The notes below the pieces were generated by a model. It worked only from the letters and a program-made list of their open reading frames with translations. It was not told the origin of the DNA and did no database searches. Made by a program: the position numbers and the translations under genes. Of a DNA stretch of 64,000 bases, positions 19,005-27,956 are shown in pieces. The stretch spans positions 1 through 64,000 of the forward strand of contig JALOBY010000005.1 of the NCBI GenBank assembly GCA_023228045.1. The letters run 5' to 3'. The number at the start of each line of letters is the position of its first letter. Within the stretch, counting starts at the first letter, position 1. The DNA is from Endomicrobiales bacterium. GTDB lineage: Bacteria; Elusimicrobiota; Endomicrobiia; Endomicrobiales; JALOBY01.

Positions 19005-19607
19005 ATGGAAATAACCTACAAATTTCAAAACAGCCTTTATGTAAATTTAACAAACAAGTGCGCCTCTGCCTGCACATTTTGCATAAAAAATAAATGGGGC
19101 TGGAAGTTCCACGGGCACAAACTGCTCCTTAAAACCGAGCCGACAGCTGAAGATGTTATTAAACGCATAAAAGACCCAAAAAAGTATAAAGAGATTGTTT
19201 TTTGCGGTTACGGAGAGCCGCTTTTGCGCATTGATGTTTTATTGGAAGTTGCAAAATATGTTAAAAAAAATGGCGGCAAAGTGCGCGTAGACACTTCTGG
19301 CCTTGCAAACCTTTACTACAAAAAAAATATTGTTCCAAAGCTTAAAAACCTTGTTGATGCCATATCTATAAGCGTAAACGCACTAAATTCAAAAGAATAT
19401 TTAAAACTGCACAGACCCATGTTTGGCATTGCTTCATACCGCGGTGTGCTTGCGTTTGCAAGAGCATGTAAAAAAGTAATTAAAGACACTACTATAACCT
19501 TCATCGACTTCCCGGGTTCAGACCAAAATAAATTTAAAGCTATTGCAAAACGCGTTGGCGTTAAATTTCGCTTAAGACCTTACCTTGATGAAAGTAAAAA
19601 TGATTGA
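19005..19607 (+). CDS. TatD-linked radical SAM protein
   Basis: 200 aa from the ATG at 19005, which has AGGA 8 nt upstream; an earlier in-frame start at 18960 has none. The radical SAM cluster motif is CASACTFC (C-x3-C-x2-C), followed by FCGYGEPLLR (SAM-binding GEP region). It is short for a radical SAM enzyme and has no auxiliary cluster. A family of small radical SAM proteins is known to sit next to tatD in anaerobes; its reaction is unknown. It overlaps the next gene. Confidence 0.88.
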   Translation: MEITYKFQNSLYVNLTNKCASACTFCIKNKWGWKFHGHKLLLKTEPTAEDVIKRIKDPKKYKEIVFCGYGEPLLRIDVLLEVAKYVKKNGGKVRVDTSGLANLYYKKNIVPKLKNLVDAISISVNALNSKEYLKLHRPMFGIASYRGVLAFARACKKVIKDTTITFIDFPGSDQNKFKAIAKRVGVKFRLRPYLDESKND

Positions 19608-20424
19608 TAAGTTAAGAATTAAACCTCTTTTAATTGCGGTAATTATTGTTTGCGCTGCTTTTAGCGCGTTGGAGTTTTACCTTTGGCAAACAAATAGGGT
19701 TATAGTAACTGCCGATGGTAAGAATATAGTTGTAAGACCAAAAAGCAAAACAGTTGGCGAGGTTCTAAGACAAGCTGGCATAAGTGTTGGGAAAGAAGAT
19801 TTAATAGTGCCTGCGATAAATGAAAACTTTCCAAAACGAGGACTTATACACTTAACTCGCGTAACTACTAAAGAGATATTTATTGAAGAAGAACTGCCAA
19901 GTGAAAACATTTGGGAAAAGAAATATGTTGCAAACCTAAGGCCAGTAAAGCTTATTAAACAACTAAAAAAAACAAAGACCTCAAAAATAAAGGTAACATA
20001 TCACGACGGAGTTGAAAGTACCCGAGAAATACTTAGCGAAAACATCATTAAAAGAACGCTTAACCTTTTAAATCTTTTAAACCCCAACGGCAGTGTTGAA
20101 AACACTTATAATTTATCTAACGCAAAAAAAATAAAAATGATTGCAACCGCCTACTACCCTGGCGACCCCTTAGCATGGAAAGACGGCACAATAACACGGC
20201 TTGGCAACAAAATGCAACAGGGAATTGTAGCTGTAGACCCGAGGGTAATACCACTTCGCACAAGAGTTTATGTGCCCGGTTATGGTTATGGCTACGCCGG
20301 TGATACAGGCTCTGCAATTAAAGGCAACAGAATTGATTTAGGTGTTAATAACGCTGCAGAAGAAAAGCACTGGATGCATAAAAAAGTGACTGTTTACATT
20401 TTGGAAAAAGCAGATACTTGGTAG
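19600..20424 (+). CDS. DUF348/3D-domain cell-wall protein (YabE/RpfB-like)
   Basis: About 274 aa; an ATG at 19588 is an alternative start. One N-terminal membrane helix (about 8-28) acts as anchor or uncleaved signal. One DUF348 unit follows (VTADGKNIVVRPKSKTVGEV), then a basic middle region and a C-terminal 3D domain with conserved aspartates in VAVDPRVIPL, GDTGSAIKG and NRIDLG. 3D domains occur in lytic transglycosylase-like peptidoglycan enzymes. In Bacillus the order metS-tatD-yabE is the same apart from the inserted radical SAM gene. The start overlaps that gene by 8 nt. Confidence 0.85.
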   Translation: MIDKLRIKPLLIAVIIVCAAFSALEFYLWQTNRVIVTADGKNIVVRPKSKTVGEVLRQAGISVGKEDLIVPAINENFPKRGLIHLTRVTTKEIFIEEELPSENIWEKKYVANLRPVKLIKQLKKTKTSKIKVTYHDGVESTREILSENIIKRTLNLLNLLNPNGSVENTYNLSNAKKIKMIATAYYPGDPLAWKDGTITRLGNKMQQGIVAVDPRVIPLRTRVYVPGYGYGYAGDTGSAIKGNRIDLGVNNAAEEKHWMHKKVTVYILEKADTW

Positions 20425-20834
20425 GTGATTATGAAGGGTTTACAATTACTGTCTACTTAAATTATAACTATTGAAAATAATTATAATATCATACCTATCC
20501 GTTCAAAAAATCATCTAAAACTGTAAAAATGTTTTTAATGGCAGATCATTTATTTTGCTAACTATCATCCACATTCTAAGTTTGACGTCATTGCGAGGAG
20601 CAGTAGCGACGAAGCAATCTAATAATTAAGTGAGATTGCTTCACCCTTTTTCAGGATTTCCGCCTTTGGCGAGATCTAGCCCCTTTGGGCTGACGCAATG
20701 ACAACTAAAAAGAAAAAGCTGTAAATCTCGCCAAGTTCCATTGGCGGATCATTTCCCTCGTATAGTCAGCCCTCGCCCTAGGCGGGCCTGTCCGCTTTGA
20801 GCGGGTAAGCCAAATGGGGTATAGCGAATTACAA
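20425..20834. other. 410-bp gene-free interval with repeats
   Basis: The first about 160 bp are AT-rich with no ORF or RNA I can recognise. From 20587 it holds family B repeats: TCATTGCGAGGAGCAGTAGCGACGAAGCAATCT, then GATTGCTTCACCC and a terminal CTGACGCAATGACA. A second GC-rich palindromic stretch with GCCCTCGCCC and GGCGGGCC lies at 20725-20822. It separates two convergent transcription units. Confidence 0.6.
20587..20704. repeat. Family B intergenic repeat
   Basis: Bounded by inverted ends TCATTGCG and CGCAATGA. Contains GCAGTAGCGACGAAGCAATCT and GAGATTGCTTCACCC. The same blocks recur at 45243-45486, 50867-51040, 57010-57245 and 59945-60290. Confidence 0.7.
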
Positions 20835-21521
20835 CTACTTTTTTCTCTTTTGATTCTTTGAGTTTTCTTCTGCCCATGAACGCTTTATGTAGCAGGGCAT
20901 CACTTTTGAAAAATGCACCCCTTTAATGTTTTGCGCCATAAGGCATAAAACACCTGCCTTTGGATAGTTATAAATTTCATCCGCAAGCATAATATTTTTG
21001 TTTTTAATGGCGCTTATCTCTTTTGCGTAAAGTTTTGCGGCAGAACCTGCTATAAGAGTTGGGGTTTTTATAACTTTAAGTTTTTTAACAAAATTTTTAA
21101 ATCGTTCAATACCTGCCACTTTATTGCGTAAAACATACAATTCCTCTCTTAAAGCATCCAGTGCTGGCACAACATTTACTCCTGGTTTTTTAATTCCACA
21201 CGATATAATTCTTAACGAATCTATCGCCACAACCGGAATATTTTGTACTTGTGCTAAGGTTCTAGCACAAACTAAACCAATTCTAATTCCTGTAAAACTG
21301 CCAGGTCCAATGCAAACTGCAATTTTTGTGAGTTCACTTAAATTAATGCCGCATAATTTTAATGCCTTTTTTATTTCTGGCAGTAATAATTCGGAGTGAT
21401 TTAATTCTGGTTTAATTATAAAAACCTCGTGAATAAGCTTTCCATCGCGTGCAAGTGCCACGCTAAACGATGCACCTGAAGTATCTATCCCTAAAATTAT
21501 TTCTTTTTTTATTTGTTCCAA
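20835..21521 (-). CDS. tsaB: tRNA threonylcarbamoyladenosine biosynthesis protein TsaB
   Basis: 228 aa ASKHA-fold protein; partner of TsaD and TsaE in t6A37 modification. ILGIDTSGASFSVAL at the N-terminus and IAVCIGPGSFTGIRIGL (about 66-82) are diagnostic. The start is a TTG overlapping the tsaE stop, with GGGAG 11 nt upstream. tsaD is not in this window. Adjacent tsaE and thiL are on the same strand. Confidence 0.92.
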   Translation of the reverse strand: MEQIKKEIILGIDTSGASFSVALARDGKLIHEVFIIKPELNHSELLLPEIKKALKLCGINLSELTKIAVCIGPGSFTGIRIGLVCARTLAQVQNIPVVAIDSLRIISCGIKKPGVNVVPALDALREELYVLRNKVAGIERFKNFVKKLKVIKTPTLIAGSAAKLYAKEISAIKNKNIMLADEIYNYPKAGVLCLMAQNIKGVHFSKVMPCYIKRSWAEENSKNQKRKK

Positions 21522-21949
21522 GTTATTTTAATCTCCCGCTCTAAATTTTCTAAAAGCGTTATAGAAATTTCGCAATAGGCACTACCGGCAAAAATATTTT
21601 TATTTAATTTATCTGCCCACTCAATTGCACAAACACCGTTACCATAAATATACTCTTCAAGACCAAGCTCGCTAATTTTACCAGCTTTTAAGCGATATAA
21701 ATCAATATGAAAAAAATTAGAATTTTTAATTTTATACTCATTGATAAGTGTAAAACTTGGGCTACGAACCACGGCTTTTGCGCCAAGCGCATTAGCTAAT
21801 AACTTAATAAATGCTGTTTTTCCACTACCCAGATTACCGTAAAAAAGTAACAAAACCGGTACACTCAGCTCTTTTGCAAGCTTTGATGCAACCATGGCAG
21901 TATCTTCTAAGGTTTTAACTATGTATGTTGTCGTTTTAATAACGGCCAT
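21509..21949 (-). CDS. tsaE: tRNA threonylcarbamoyladenosine biosynthesis ATPase TsaE
   Basis: 146 aa, YjeE family. Walker A is GNLGSGKTAF (about 39-48), and the family blocks VVRSPSFTLINEY and FFHIDLYRL follow. It forms the TsaBDE complex that makes t6A. It overlaps both its neighbours (thiL upstream, tsaB downstream), so the three genes are translationally coupled. Confidence 0.93.
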   Translation of the reverse strand: MAVIKTTTYIVKTLEDTAMVASKLAKELSVPVLLLFYGNLGSGKTAFIKLLANALGAKAVVRSPSFTLINEYKIKNSNFFHIDLYRLKAGKISELGLEEYIYGNGVCAIEWADKLNKNIFAGSAYCEISITLLENLEREIKITWNK

Positions 21950-21953
21950 TTAT

Positions 21954-22955
21954 TTATCCAAAGTGCGAAAAACCCTTAGCACGCAAGGCAAACTTTTTGC
22001 CATTTAATGTGTAATTTACACCCTTTGTGCTTGTTACTATGCCAAATGCTTTGACAGAAGGAATAAGGCGTTGTATTTTTTTTAGGTTTTTGGGGTTTGT
22101 GGTGAAAACAAGGCAGTATTCTTCCCCACCGTTAATAACTTTTTCATATTTTTCGTTTTCACTAAATTCACTTGCCCATTTATTAAACTCATTTGAAACA
22201 GGTACAGCTTGCAAGGCAACGCTTATACCAACACTACTTTCTTGTGCAATTAAATTAATTGATATCGCAAGCCCATCTGAAGAGTCAAGCATACTTGTCG
22301 CATATGAAAATTTTGAAAGCAAATTGGCATTTTCTAAACTAACTTGCGGCAAAAGTTGTTTGTTAACAAGATATTTTTCACTCCGCGTAAGCTTTATTTT
22401 CGCGCTTTCTAATATTTTAAGCCCGGCAGCGGCATCGCCAAATGTTCCAGTTGAACATACAACATCGCCAACCTTTGCGCCAGACCTTTTAATTATCTGA
22501 GCTTTTTTTATTGAGCCAAGTAATGTTAGCGACAAAAAAATACCGCCGTTTGAGCGAACTGTGTCGCCGCCAACTATAACCGCGCCGTATTTTTTTGCCT
22601 CAGAATTAAGGCCGCTATAAAGTTGTTTTACAAAACTTACAGTTGTGTTTTTTGGCAAACCCATAGTTACTAAACAAAACAACGGTTTTGCCCCGCCCAT
22701 AGCCGCAAGGTCGCTAACATTTACAGCAACAGCTTTTTTACCGAGGGTTTGCGGGCTCATCCACGAGAGACGAAAGTGTACGCCTTGCACGAGAGCATCA
22801 GTTGTTGCAACAAGGATTTTACCTTTTGGTAAAAAACCCGCAAAGGCGTCATCACCCGAAGCAATTACTACATTTGCAAAATTTGGGTTAAAACTTGAGA
22901 GTTTTTTTTTGATTTCTTCAATGAGGCGAAATTCGCCAAGAGAGGATATTTTCAC
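21954..22955 (-). CDS. thiL: Thiamine-monophosphate kinase
   Basis: 333 aa, phosphorylates thiamine monophosphate to the active diphosphate. SLGEFRLIEEI at the N-terminus, ASGDDAF, ATTDALVQGVHF, NVSDLAAMGG and VGGDTVRS are the PurM/ThiL fold blocks and include the metal-binding aspartates. The start is GTG with no clear Shine-Dalgarno. It heads the thiL-tsaE-tsaB run. No other thiamine genes are near. Confidence 0.94.
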   Translation of the reverse strand: MKISSLGEFRLIEEIKKKLSSFNPNFANVVIASGDDAFAGFLPKGKILVATTDALVQGVHFRLSWMSPQTLGKKAVAVNVSDLAAMGGAKPLFCLVTMGLPKNTTVSFVKQLYSGLNSEAKKYGAVIVGGDTVRSNGGIFLSLTLLGSIKKAQIIKRSGAKVGDVVCSTGTFGDAAAGLKILESAKIKLTRSEKYLVNKQLLPQVSLENANLLSKFSYATSMLDSSDGLAISINLIAQESSVGISVALQAVPVSNEFNKWASEFSENEKYEKVINGGEEYCLVFTTNPKNLKKIQRLIPSVKAFGIVTSTKGVNYTLNGKKFALRAKGFSHFG

Positions 22956-22976
22956 AAGTTTAGTGGATTAACTCAC

Positions 22977-23165
22977 TTACTTTTTTGTGGATTTATCTAA
23001 TTTATCTTTAATGCTTGAAATGCCGGCAACCACAGATATAATCCCACCTATGGCAATCATAAATGGCATAAAGCCACGCACAACAACAATAAAATCTGAT
23101 GCCCAAACTAAAACTCCCAAACAACCGGCTACAATAAATAAAATACCAACTAAAATAGCAAGCAT
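22977..23165 (-). CDS. Small two-helix membrane protein
   Basis: 62 aa, no family recognised. The ATG at 23165 has a perfect GGAGG 7 nt upstream; the frame continues 18 codons further up, but that part is repeat-derived. Two hydrophobic helices (about 2-22 and 28-48) and a short Lys-rich tail (KDKLDKSTKK) predict an inner-membrane protein with a cytosolic tail. It lies 21 bp upstream of thiL and could be cotranscribed with it. Confidence 0.65.
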   Translation of the reverse strand: MLAILVGILFIVAGCLGVLVWASDFIVVVRGFMPFMIAIGGIISVVAGISSIKDKLDKSTKK

Positions 23166-23184
23166 ATTAATTCCTCCATTAAAA

Positions 23185-23255
23185 ATAAGTCTCGGGGCTT
23201 TCTGCCCCTGCCCGCCCAAGGCGGGTCAGCCAAAGGGGAGCTTGACAACCGCACC
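23185..23255. repeat. GC-rich palindromic intergenic fragment
   Basis: CCCGCCCAAGGCGGGTCAGCC with flanking GGGGCTTTCTGCCCC; similar short blocks occur at 20780-20822 and 56763-56790. It lies between the M20 gene and the small membrane protein. Confidence 0.5.
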
Positions 23256-23282
23256 ATAAAACTTCACAGCGACAGACAAATA

Positions 23283-24434
23283 TTACAACTTATACAACCC
23301 ATCTTTTGCCATTGCCGCAAGTAATTTCGCGCCAATACCCAGTATTCTTTCATCTATGTCAAACTTTTCATGATGCCATGGATATGTTTGTTTTCCGGCC
23401 GTTCCTATGTAAACAAAGCAACCAGGAACTTCTTTAAGATACTCCGCAAAGTCCTCACCACCCATAGACGGTTTTTCAAGCATTATGACATTATGCCCGC
23501 CTAAAGTATTTTTGGCAGAGTTATAACATACATTTAACACTTTTTTATCATTCACAAGAACTGGGCCGAGCATTTTATAATTAAATTTATACTTTAAAGA
23601 ATACGCCAAAGCAATGCCTTTTATTATCTTTTCTATTTGCTTTGGAATTTCTTTGTGTACACCCTCATTGAGCGTGCGCACCGTGCCAAGCAGTTTTACA
23701 CTTTTTGGAATTATGTTAAAACATTCTCCGCCTTCTATTTTGCCAATTGAAAGCACAACTGGCTCAACAGGGTCTATCTGCCTTGAAACAACGCTTTGCA
23801 ACGCACTTATTAAGGTTGCACAAGCAACAACAGGATCTTTTGAATAGTGCGGGTATGCTCCATGCCCGCCGGTACCAATTAATTCAACTTCAAATTTATC
23901 AACCGAAGCCATCATGGCGCCAATTTTAAAACCGGCCTTACCAAAAGCAAGCCATGGGTTTACATGAATTCCAATTATGCCGCAGGGCTTAGGGTTAGAA
24001 AGCACCCCGCCATCTACCATTGCTTTTGCCCCACCTGATGACTCTTCATTGGGCTGAAAAATAAATTTTACACTTCCGCTAAAGTTTCTATCTTTGGCAA
24101 GCAATAGCGCCGCGCCAAGCACCATAGTTGAGTTGGCATCGTGCCCGCAGGCATGCATTACACCTGGAACTTTTGAAGCATAACTTTTATTTGTTTGCTC
24201 GATAATTGGCAAAGCATCCATATCTCCACGCAAAGCAACACACTTTGTCGATTTTGATTTATTACCTTGCAACAAGCCAACAAGTCCTGTTTTACCGATA
24301 CGATATGTTTTTATGCCGGCACCTTTGAGTTTCCTTTCAAGCAAGGCGCTCGTTTTAAACTCACAATTTCCAAGCTCAGGATTAGAGTGAATTGCCCTTC
24401 TTACATTAATAAGTTTACGCTCAAATGTTTTCAC
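23283..24434 (-). CDS. M20-family amidohydrolase/peptidase
   Basis: 383 aa, M20D type (hippurate hydrolase/N-acyl amino acid amidohydrolase-like). Metal-site blocks: ALRGDMDALP, MHACGHDANS, QPNEESSGGAKAMVDGG and the late His in YPWHHEKFD. The C-terminal dimerisation insert is present. By family it cleaves N-acyl or N-acetyl amino acids; the specific substrate cannot be told. Start is GTG at 24434 with no Shine-Dalgarno, but a TATAAT box lies 7 nt upstream. Confidence 0.9.
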   Translation of the reverse strand: MKTFERKLINVRRAIHSNPELGNCEFKTSALLERKLKGAGIKTYRIGKTGLVGLLQGNKSKSTKCVALRGDMDALPIIEQTNKSYASKVPGVMHACGHDANSTMVLGAALLLAKDRNFSGSVKFIFQPNEESSGGAKAMVDGGVLSNPKPCGIIGIHVNPWLAFGKAGFKIGAMMASVDKFEVELIGTGGHGAYPHYSKDPVVACATLISALQSVVSRQIDPVEPVVLSIGKIEGGECFNIIPKSVKLLGTVRTLNEGVHKEIPKQIEKIIKGIALAYSLKYKFNYKMLGPVLVNDKKVLNVCYNSAKNTLGGHNVIMLEKPSMGGEDFAEYLKEVPGCFVYIGTAGKQTYPWHHEKFDIDERILGIGAKLLAAMAKDGLYKL

Positions 24435-24441
24435 GTTTTAG

Positions 24442-24447
24442 ATTATA
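24442..24447 (-). promoter_or_regulatory. -10 box 7 nt before a GTG start (candidate leaderless mRNA)
   Basis: TATAAT on the minus strand, then CTAAAAC and GTG. It lies in the 28-bp gap after the upstream sulfatase-fold gene. The -35 (TTAAGT at 17 bp) is weak. Confidence 0.45.
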
Positions 24448-24462
24448 ACATATTCCTTTATT

Positions 24463-26529
24463 TTACTTAATAACCTTTTTTTTATCGGGGTTTTTGACAA
24501 CATAGTCGGCAACAGCAAGATATGCTTTATAACATTTGAACAATTTGCCCAACTTTTTTGTTTCATTTGAGATTTGCAATGCAGAGTTTTCACTATTTTG
24601 CCATGTATAAAAATTTTTCACCTTATCGTGTTGGCTATACTCTATTGCCCCATCTTTTGAAATTACAACGCCAATGGCATTACAACTAAAGTGTTCCGCT
24701 TTTGTATCAAAAATGTTTTGCCCAAGAGCATAGTATTTTTGTTCGTAAAGCGAGAGGTTATAAAGCGTTGGCATAATATCTATATGCGAGCCGAATGTGT
24801 TTTTATCGTACTTATCCGTTTTATACGCACTTGGAACAAAAAGGTAAAATGGCACGGATAGAGTTTTCAATAGTTTTTCTTTACCATAGTTGAAAAAATG
24901 GAAACTGTGGTCACCCGTAACGGCAACAATTGTTTTTTTACCAAGCTGTGAACTTTTAAGCTCATCCATAAATTTACCTAACTTTCTTGTTGCATACTGA
25001 TATGCAATCATGCGCTTTTCAACTAAATCAGTGTCGGATGCAAGGTCTTTTTTCATATCAGCCGAAACATTTAGCGGCAATTGTTTATATATAGATGGCA
25101 GTTTATAAGGCGGATGATTGCTTGTTGTAAGCACAAAAATAAACTTTGGTTTAGTTGTATTTTCGTTGAGCTTTTGCAAAACATAATCAAAAAGATACTC
25201 GTCATATACGCCCCACTGGTTACGCTCAAATGATGGATCCATAGCACCCTCACCTTCAACCTGGTCAAAACCCTGCAAAGCAACAAACTCACCTATGTTA
25301 CGCCAGCCGATGTTCCCACCATAAATAAAAATTGTTTCATACCCTGCGTTTTTATACGGCAATGCCATTGAGGTTTTATATGAGCTGTACGCGTAAGCCG
25401 ATTGAGTTATATACTTTGATTCAGGGCGCTTTGGAATATTCATTATTATCGATTCAAATGTGCCAATTGTTCCAATATCCGCAGGAAGGAAGTTCATAAA
25501 AGTACAATCTGAATCAAAATGTTTTTTAAACTCCCCTAATACATTAAAATTACTTGAGTTATAATAGGTCAAATGAGACGCGAACGATTCCATAACAAAA
25601 AACACAACATTAGGCGGGTTGTTTTTGACAAATATATTTTTTGGGGTAGTGCGCGCGATGTTTTCAAGCAGGTCGGTTTTATTTATTTGGCTAACATCTT
25701 TTCTAAGATAGTCGGCAAAAGCGCGTTCATAGCCATCACCATAGCCAAGCTCGCTAGCCAAGTTAAAGCTTTTATCTTCTTTTAAACGAAACTCCAATGC
25801 CCTATAAAATGTGTAAACACCGTTTAGTGGTACTTTGTTTATAAACGCGTTTGGTGATATTGCACTATCCATAATATCTAAAGGAAACATACTTAAAGTG
25901 CCACGCGCGGCAACAAAGTTACCAAAAAGCAATAATGCTACAAATATAGTCTTAACTACGGGGTGGTGAGTTTTATTTTCATTCTCCCTTTTTGCAATTA
26001 ACTTTATAAAACGCGAACTTATAAAATATACAATTGCAATTAGCGCCGAGTACGCAAGAGCAACGAGCACAACATTATAGTTTTCCCATATTGTGGTTAT
26101 AAGTGCTTTTGTATCATCTTCAAAAAAACCAAAAAACATTATATTTATATGGTCATTAAAAAATGAATAAAACCCTATATCAACAATTAAGAGTGTAAAA
26201 ACTATGCAATATAGCACGGTGTAATAGTATTTTAGAACTGAGAGCCACTTATTAAATAAAGATTTGTTTGCAAATGCCCACAAAAGCAAAAGTGTAAGCG
26301 TTACAAGCGAATTTATAAATGCTACCTGAACTAGGTCAAAGCGAGCGCCAAGCACAAAAGCATCAAAAACATATTTTCCAAGGCCTCTAATTTGATCCAT
26401 TGGCGCGTAAGTGATAAAAAACACAACTCTAAAAGCTGACATCAGCAAAAGGAATATAGCATTCATTGCTATTAGCCATAGTGTTGTATCAACAACCATT
26501 GCGAAATTTATTTTTTTGTTCTTTTGCAT
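24463..26529 (-). CDS. LTA synthase-like membrane sulfatase/phosphoglycerol transferase
   Basis: 688 aa. Five membrane helices in the first about 210 residues, then an extracytoplasmic alkaline-phosphatase/sulfatase fold: NVVFFVMESFASH with the nucleophile region, FIYGGNIGWRN, EGEGAMD, NHPPYKLP and TGDHSFHF with metal ligands. Family members transfer phosphoglycerol or phosphoethanolamine to envelope glycans or lipids. In a Gram-negative background a role in membrane-derived glucan or lipid A decoration is more likely than true lipoteichoic acid. A promoter with TACTAT lies 9 nt before the ATG. Confidence 0.88.
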   Translation of the reverse strand: MQKNKKINFAMVVDTTLWLIAMNAIFLLLMSAFRVVFFITYAPMDQIRGLGKYVFDAFVLGARFDLVQVAFINSLVTLTLLLLWAFANKSLFNKWLSVLKYYYTVLYCIVFTLLIVDIGFYSFFNDHINIMFFGFFEDDTKALITTIWENYNVVLVALAYSALIAIVYFISSRFIKLIAKRENENKTHHPVVKTIFVALLLFGNFVAARGTLSMFPLDIMDSAISPNAFINKVPLNGVYTFYRALEFRLKEDKSFNLASELGYGDGYERAFADYLRKDVSQINKTDLLENIARTTPKNIFVKNNPPNVVFFVMESFASHLTYYNSSNFNVLGEFKKHFDSDCTFMNFLPADIGTIGTFESIIMNIPKRPESKYITQSAYAYSSYKTSMALPYKNAGYETIFIYGGNIGWRNIGEFVALQGFDQVEGEGAMDPSFERNQWGVYDEYLFDYVLQKLNENTTKPKFIFVLTTSNHPPYKLPSIYKQLPLNVSADMKKDLASDTDLVEKRMIAYQYATRKLGKFMDELKSSQLGKKTIVAVTGDHSFHFFNYGKEKLLKTLSVPFYLFVPSAYKTDKYDKNTFGSHIDIMPTLYNLSLYEQKYYALGQNIFDTKAEHFSCNAIGVVISKDGAIEYSQHDKVKNFYTWQNSENSALQISNETKKLGKLFKCYKAYLAVADYVVKNPDKKKVIK

Positions 26530-26538
26530 TTTTTCTCT

Positions 26539-26567
26539 ATAGTATTCTCTTTAATTACCTGTCACAA
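26539..26567 (-). promoter_or_regulatory. Promoter of the LTA synthase-like gene, -10 nine bases from the ATG
   Basis: Minus strand TTGTGA (26562-26567), 17 bp, TACTAT (26539-26544), then nine bases AGAGAAAAA to the ATG. The spacer length is ideal. The transcript would start within a few bases of the start codon. Confidence 0.6.
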
Positions 26568-26642
26568 AACTCATTTTCTGTCGATGATTTTAAAGGTCAA
26601 AATATTTTTGCCATCCTACCACATCCAACGATACTTTTACAT

Positions 26643-26703
26643 CACCCTCACCTGCCCTTCGGGCTTCCTCTCCCCTCGAGGGAGAGGATTGAGGTGAGGG
26701 GGA
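26643..26703. repeat. Palindromic repeat overlapping the nnrD 3' end
   Basis: CCCTCACCTGCCC...CTCCCCTCGAGGGAGAGG...GAGGTGAGGG is a nested palindrome centred on CCCTCGAGGG. It provides the last about 16 codons and the stop of nnrD and does not recur elsewhere in this window, though the type is common in bacterial genomes. Confidence 0.7.
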
Positions 26704-27613
26704 GCATTTTGTAACCGACTATTCTCTTTAACGCCAAAGGAAGCCGTCCTGATATATCACTTGCAACCATGCCAATTTGAGTATTATCTTTCGCGGCAAT
26801 ATCGCCGGCAAGCCCGTGTATATAAACAGCAAAAACGCTTGCCATAATCGGCTGAGTTATTTGGCATAGGGCAGCTACAATCATTCCAGTAAGAACATCG
26901 CCACAACCAGCTGTTGCCATGCCAGGGTTACCTGTTGTATTTATAAATATTTTATTGCCATCACTGACAACTGTGGCTGAACCCTTTAAAACGCAGACAA
27001 CCTTATTTTTATTTGCAAATTCGCAAGCACTCTGACATCTTCTTGAACTTATGTTTTTCAAAGATAGACCGCTTAACCTTGAAAACTCACCTTCGTGCGG
27101 CGTTATTACAATTTTCGCATTGGAGCTTGAAAGGTCATATTTACTTTTAGCAATGCAGTTTAGCGCATCTGCGTCTAAAACAATAAAACCTTTGAATGTT
27201 TGTAAAATTTTCACTACAAGGGCAATTGTTGAACTATTTACCGATATGCCAGGCCCAATTGCAATTGCATCTATTTTTCTTTCAATAATAAATTTTTTAA
27301 TTTCTTTAAAAGCTTTTAAGCCAAATGTGCCGTCATTTATGTTTGCATTAAAACCACGCACCATTACCTCAGACCTTGTTTTTTTGACAACAATATCCCT
27401 GATTACTTCTGGCACACCAACACTTACAAGCCCTGCGCCAAACCTTATTGCGGCATTCGCGCAAAGCACCGGAGCGCCAGCCATATTTTTTGAGCCTGCT
27501 AAAATAAGAACATGCCCAAAATCTTTTTTGTTTGAGTTCTTTTTGCGCACAGGCATAAGTTTGCGCACAAGCGACATTGTTATTTGCAGAACTTTAACTT
27601 GTATTTCTTTCAT
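26648..27613 (-). CDS. nnrD: ADP/ATP-dependent NAD(P)H-hydrate dehydratase
   Basis: 321 aa, repairs hydrated NAD(P)H. It is the dehydratase domain alone (ribokinase-like): HVLILAGSKNMAGAPVL, ITPHEGEFSRL (about 158-168), LKGSATVVSDG and the anion-hole motif AGCGDVLTGMI. The N-terminal epimerase domain common in bacterial fusions is absent. The last about 16 residues (LTSILSLEGRGSPKGR) are encoded by a palindromic repeat and are unlikely to matter for function. The start overlaps the acpS stop (ATGA). Confidence 0.9.
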   Translation of the reverse strand: MKEIQVKVLQITMSLVRKLMPVRKKNSNKKDFGHVLILAGSKNMAGAPVLCANAAIRFGAGLVSVGVPEVIRDIVVKKTRSEVMVRGFNANINDGTFGLKAFKEIKKFIIERKIDAIAIGPGISVNSSTIALVVKILQTFKGFIVLDADALNCIAKSKYDLSSSNAKIVITPHEGEFSRLSGLSLKNISSRRCQSACEFANKNKVVCVLKGSATVVSDGNKIFINTTGNPGMATAGCGDVLTGMIVAALCQITQPIMASVFAVYIHGLAGDIAAKDNTQIGMVASDISGRLPLALKRIVGYKMLPLTSILSLEGRGSPKGR

Positions 27614-27954
27614 TTTGTTTTTGTTTTTTTAACAACGGCAACTGCTGCCGCATAGTTTTTGGTGTGTGTAAGCGATATAGAGATATTTTTTGCGGGAGTA
27701 TTTTTTATTAGTACAACTGGTTTGCCGTTTGAAAGGTTTTTTACCTCAATGTCTTTTAGAGCAATACCGTTTTTACAAATCGCCTTCCAAACCGCTTCTT
27801 TTGTGGCAAAGCGCACGGCAAAGTGCTGTGCCTTTATTTTTTTACTTGAGCAATACGCAATTTCTTGAAGCGTATATACTCTCGCCAAAAACGCCTTGTC
27901 TTTTATTAATCGTTCAATGCGTTTTACTTCTACTATATCTATTCCAATTTCCAT
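27610..27954 (-). CDS. acpS: Holo-[acyl-carrier-protein] synthase
   Basis: 114 aa, transfers 4'-phosphopantetheine to apo-ACP. IGIDIVEVKRIERL (Mg2+ Asp in the first motif) and FAVRFATKEAVWKAI (Glu in the second) are diagnostic, followed by SLTHTKNYAAA. It is two bases downstream of glmS and overlaps nnrD, within the long core operon. Confidence 0.94.
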   Translation of the reverse strand: MEIGIDIVEVKRIERLIKDKAFLARVYTLQEIAYCSSKKIKAQHFAVRFATKEAVWKAICKNGIALKDIEVKNLSNGKPVVLIKNTPAKNISISLTHTKNYAAAVAVVKKTKTK

Positions 27955-27956
27955 AT

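Noticed and set aside
24463..26529. True lipoteichoic acid synthase implying a Gram-positive host.
   Set aside because: TolC, Mla proteins and lipoproteins indicate an outer membrane; the fold is also used for other envelope decorations.
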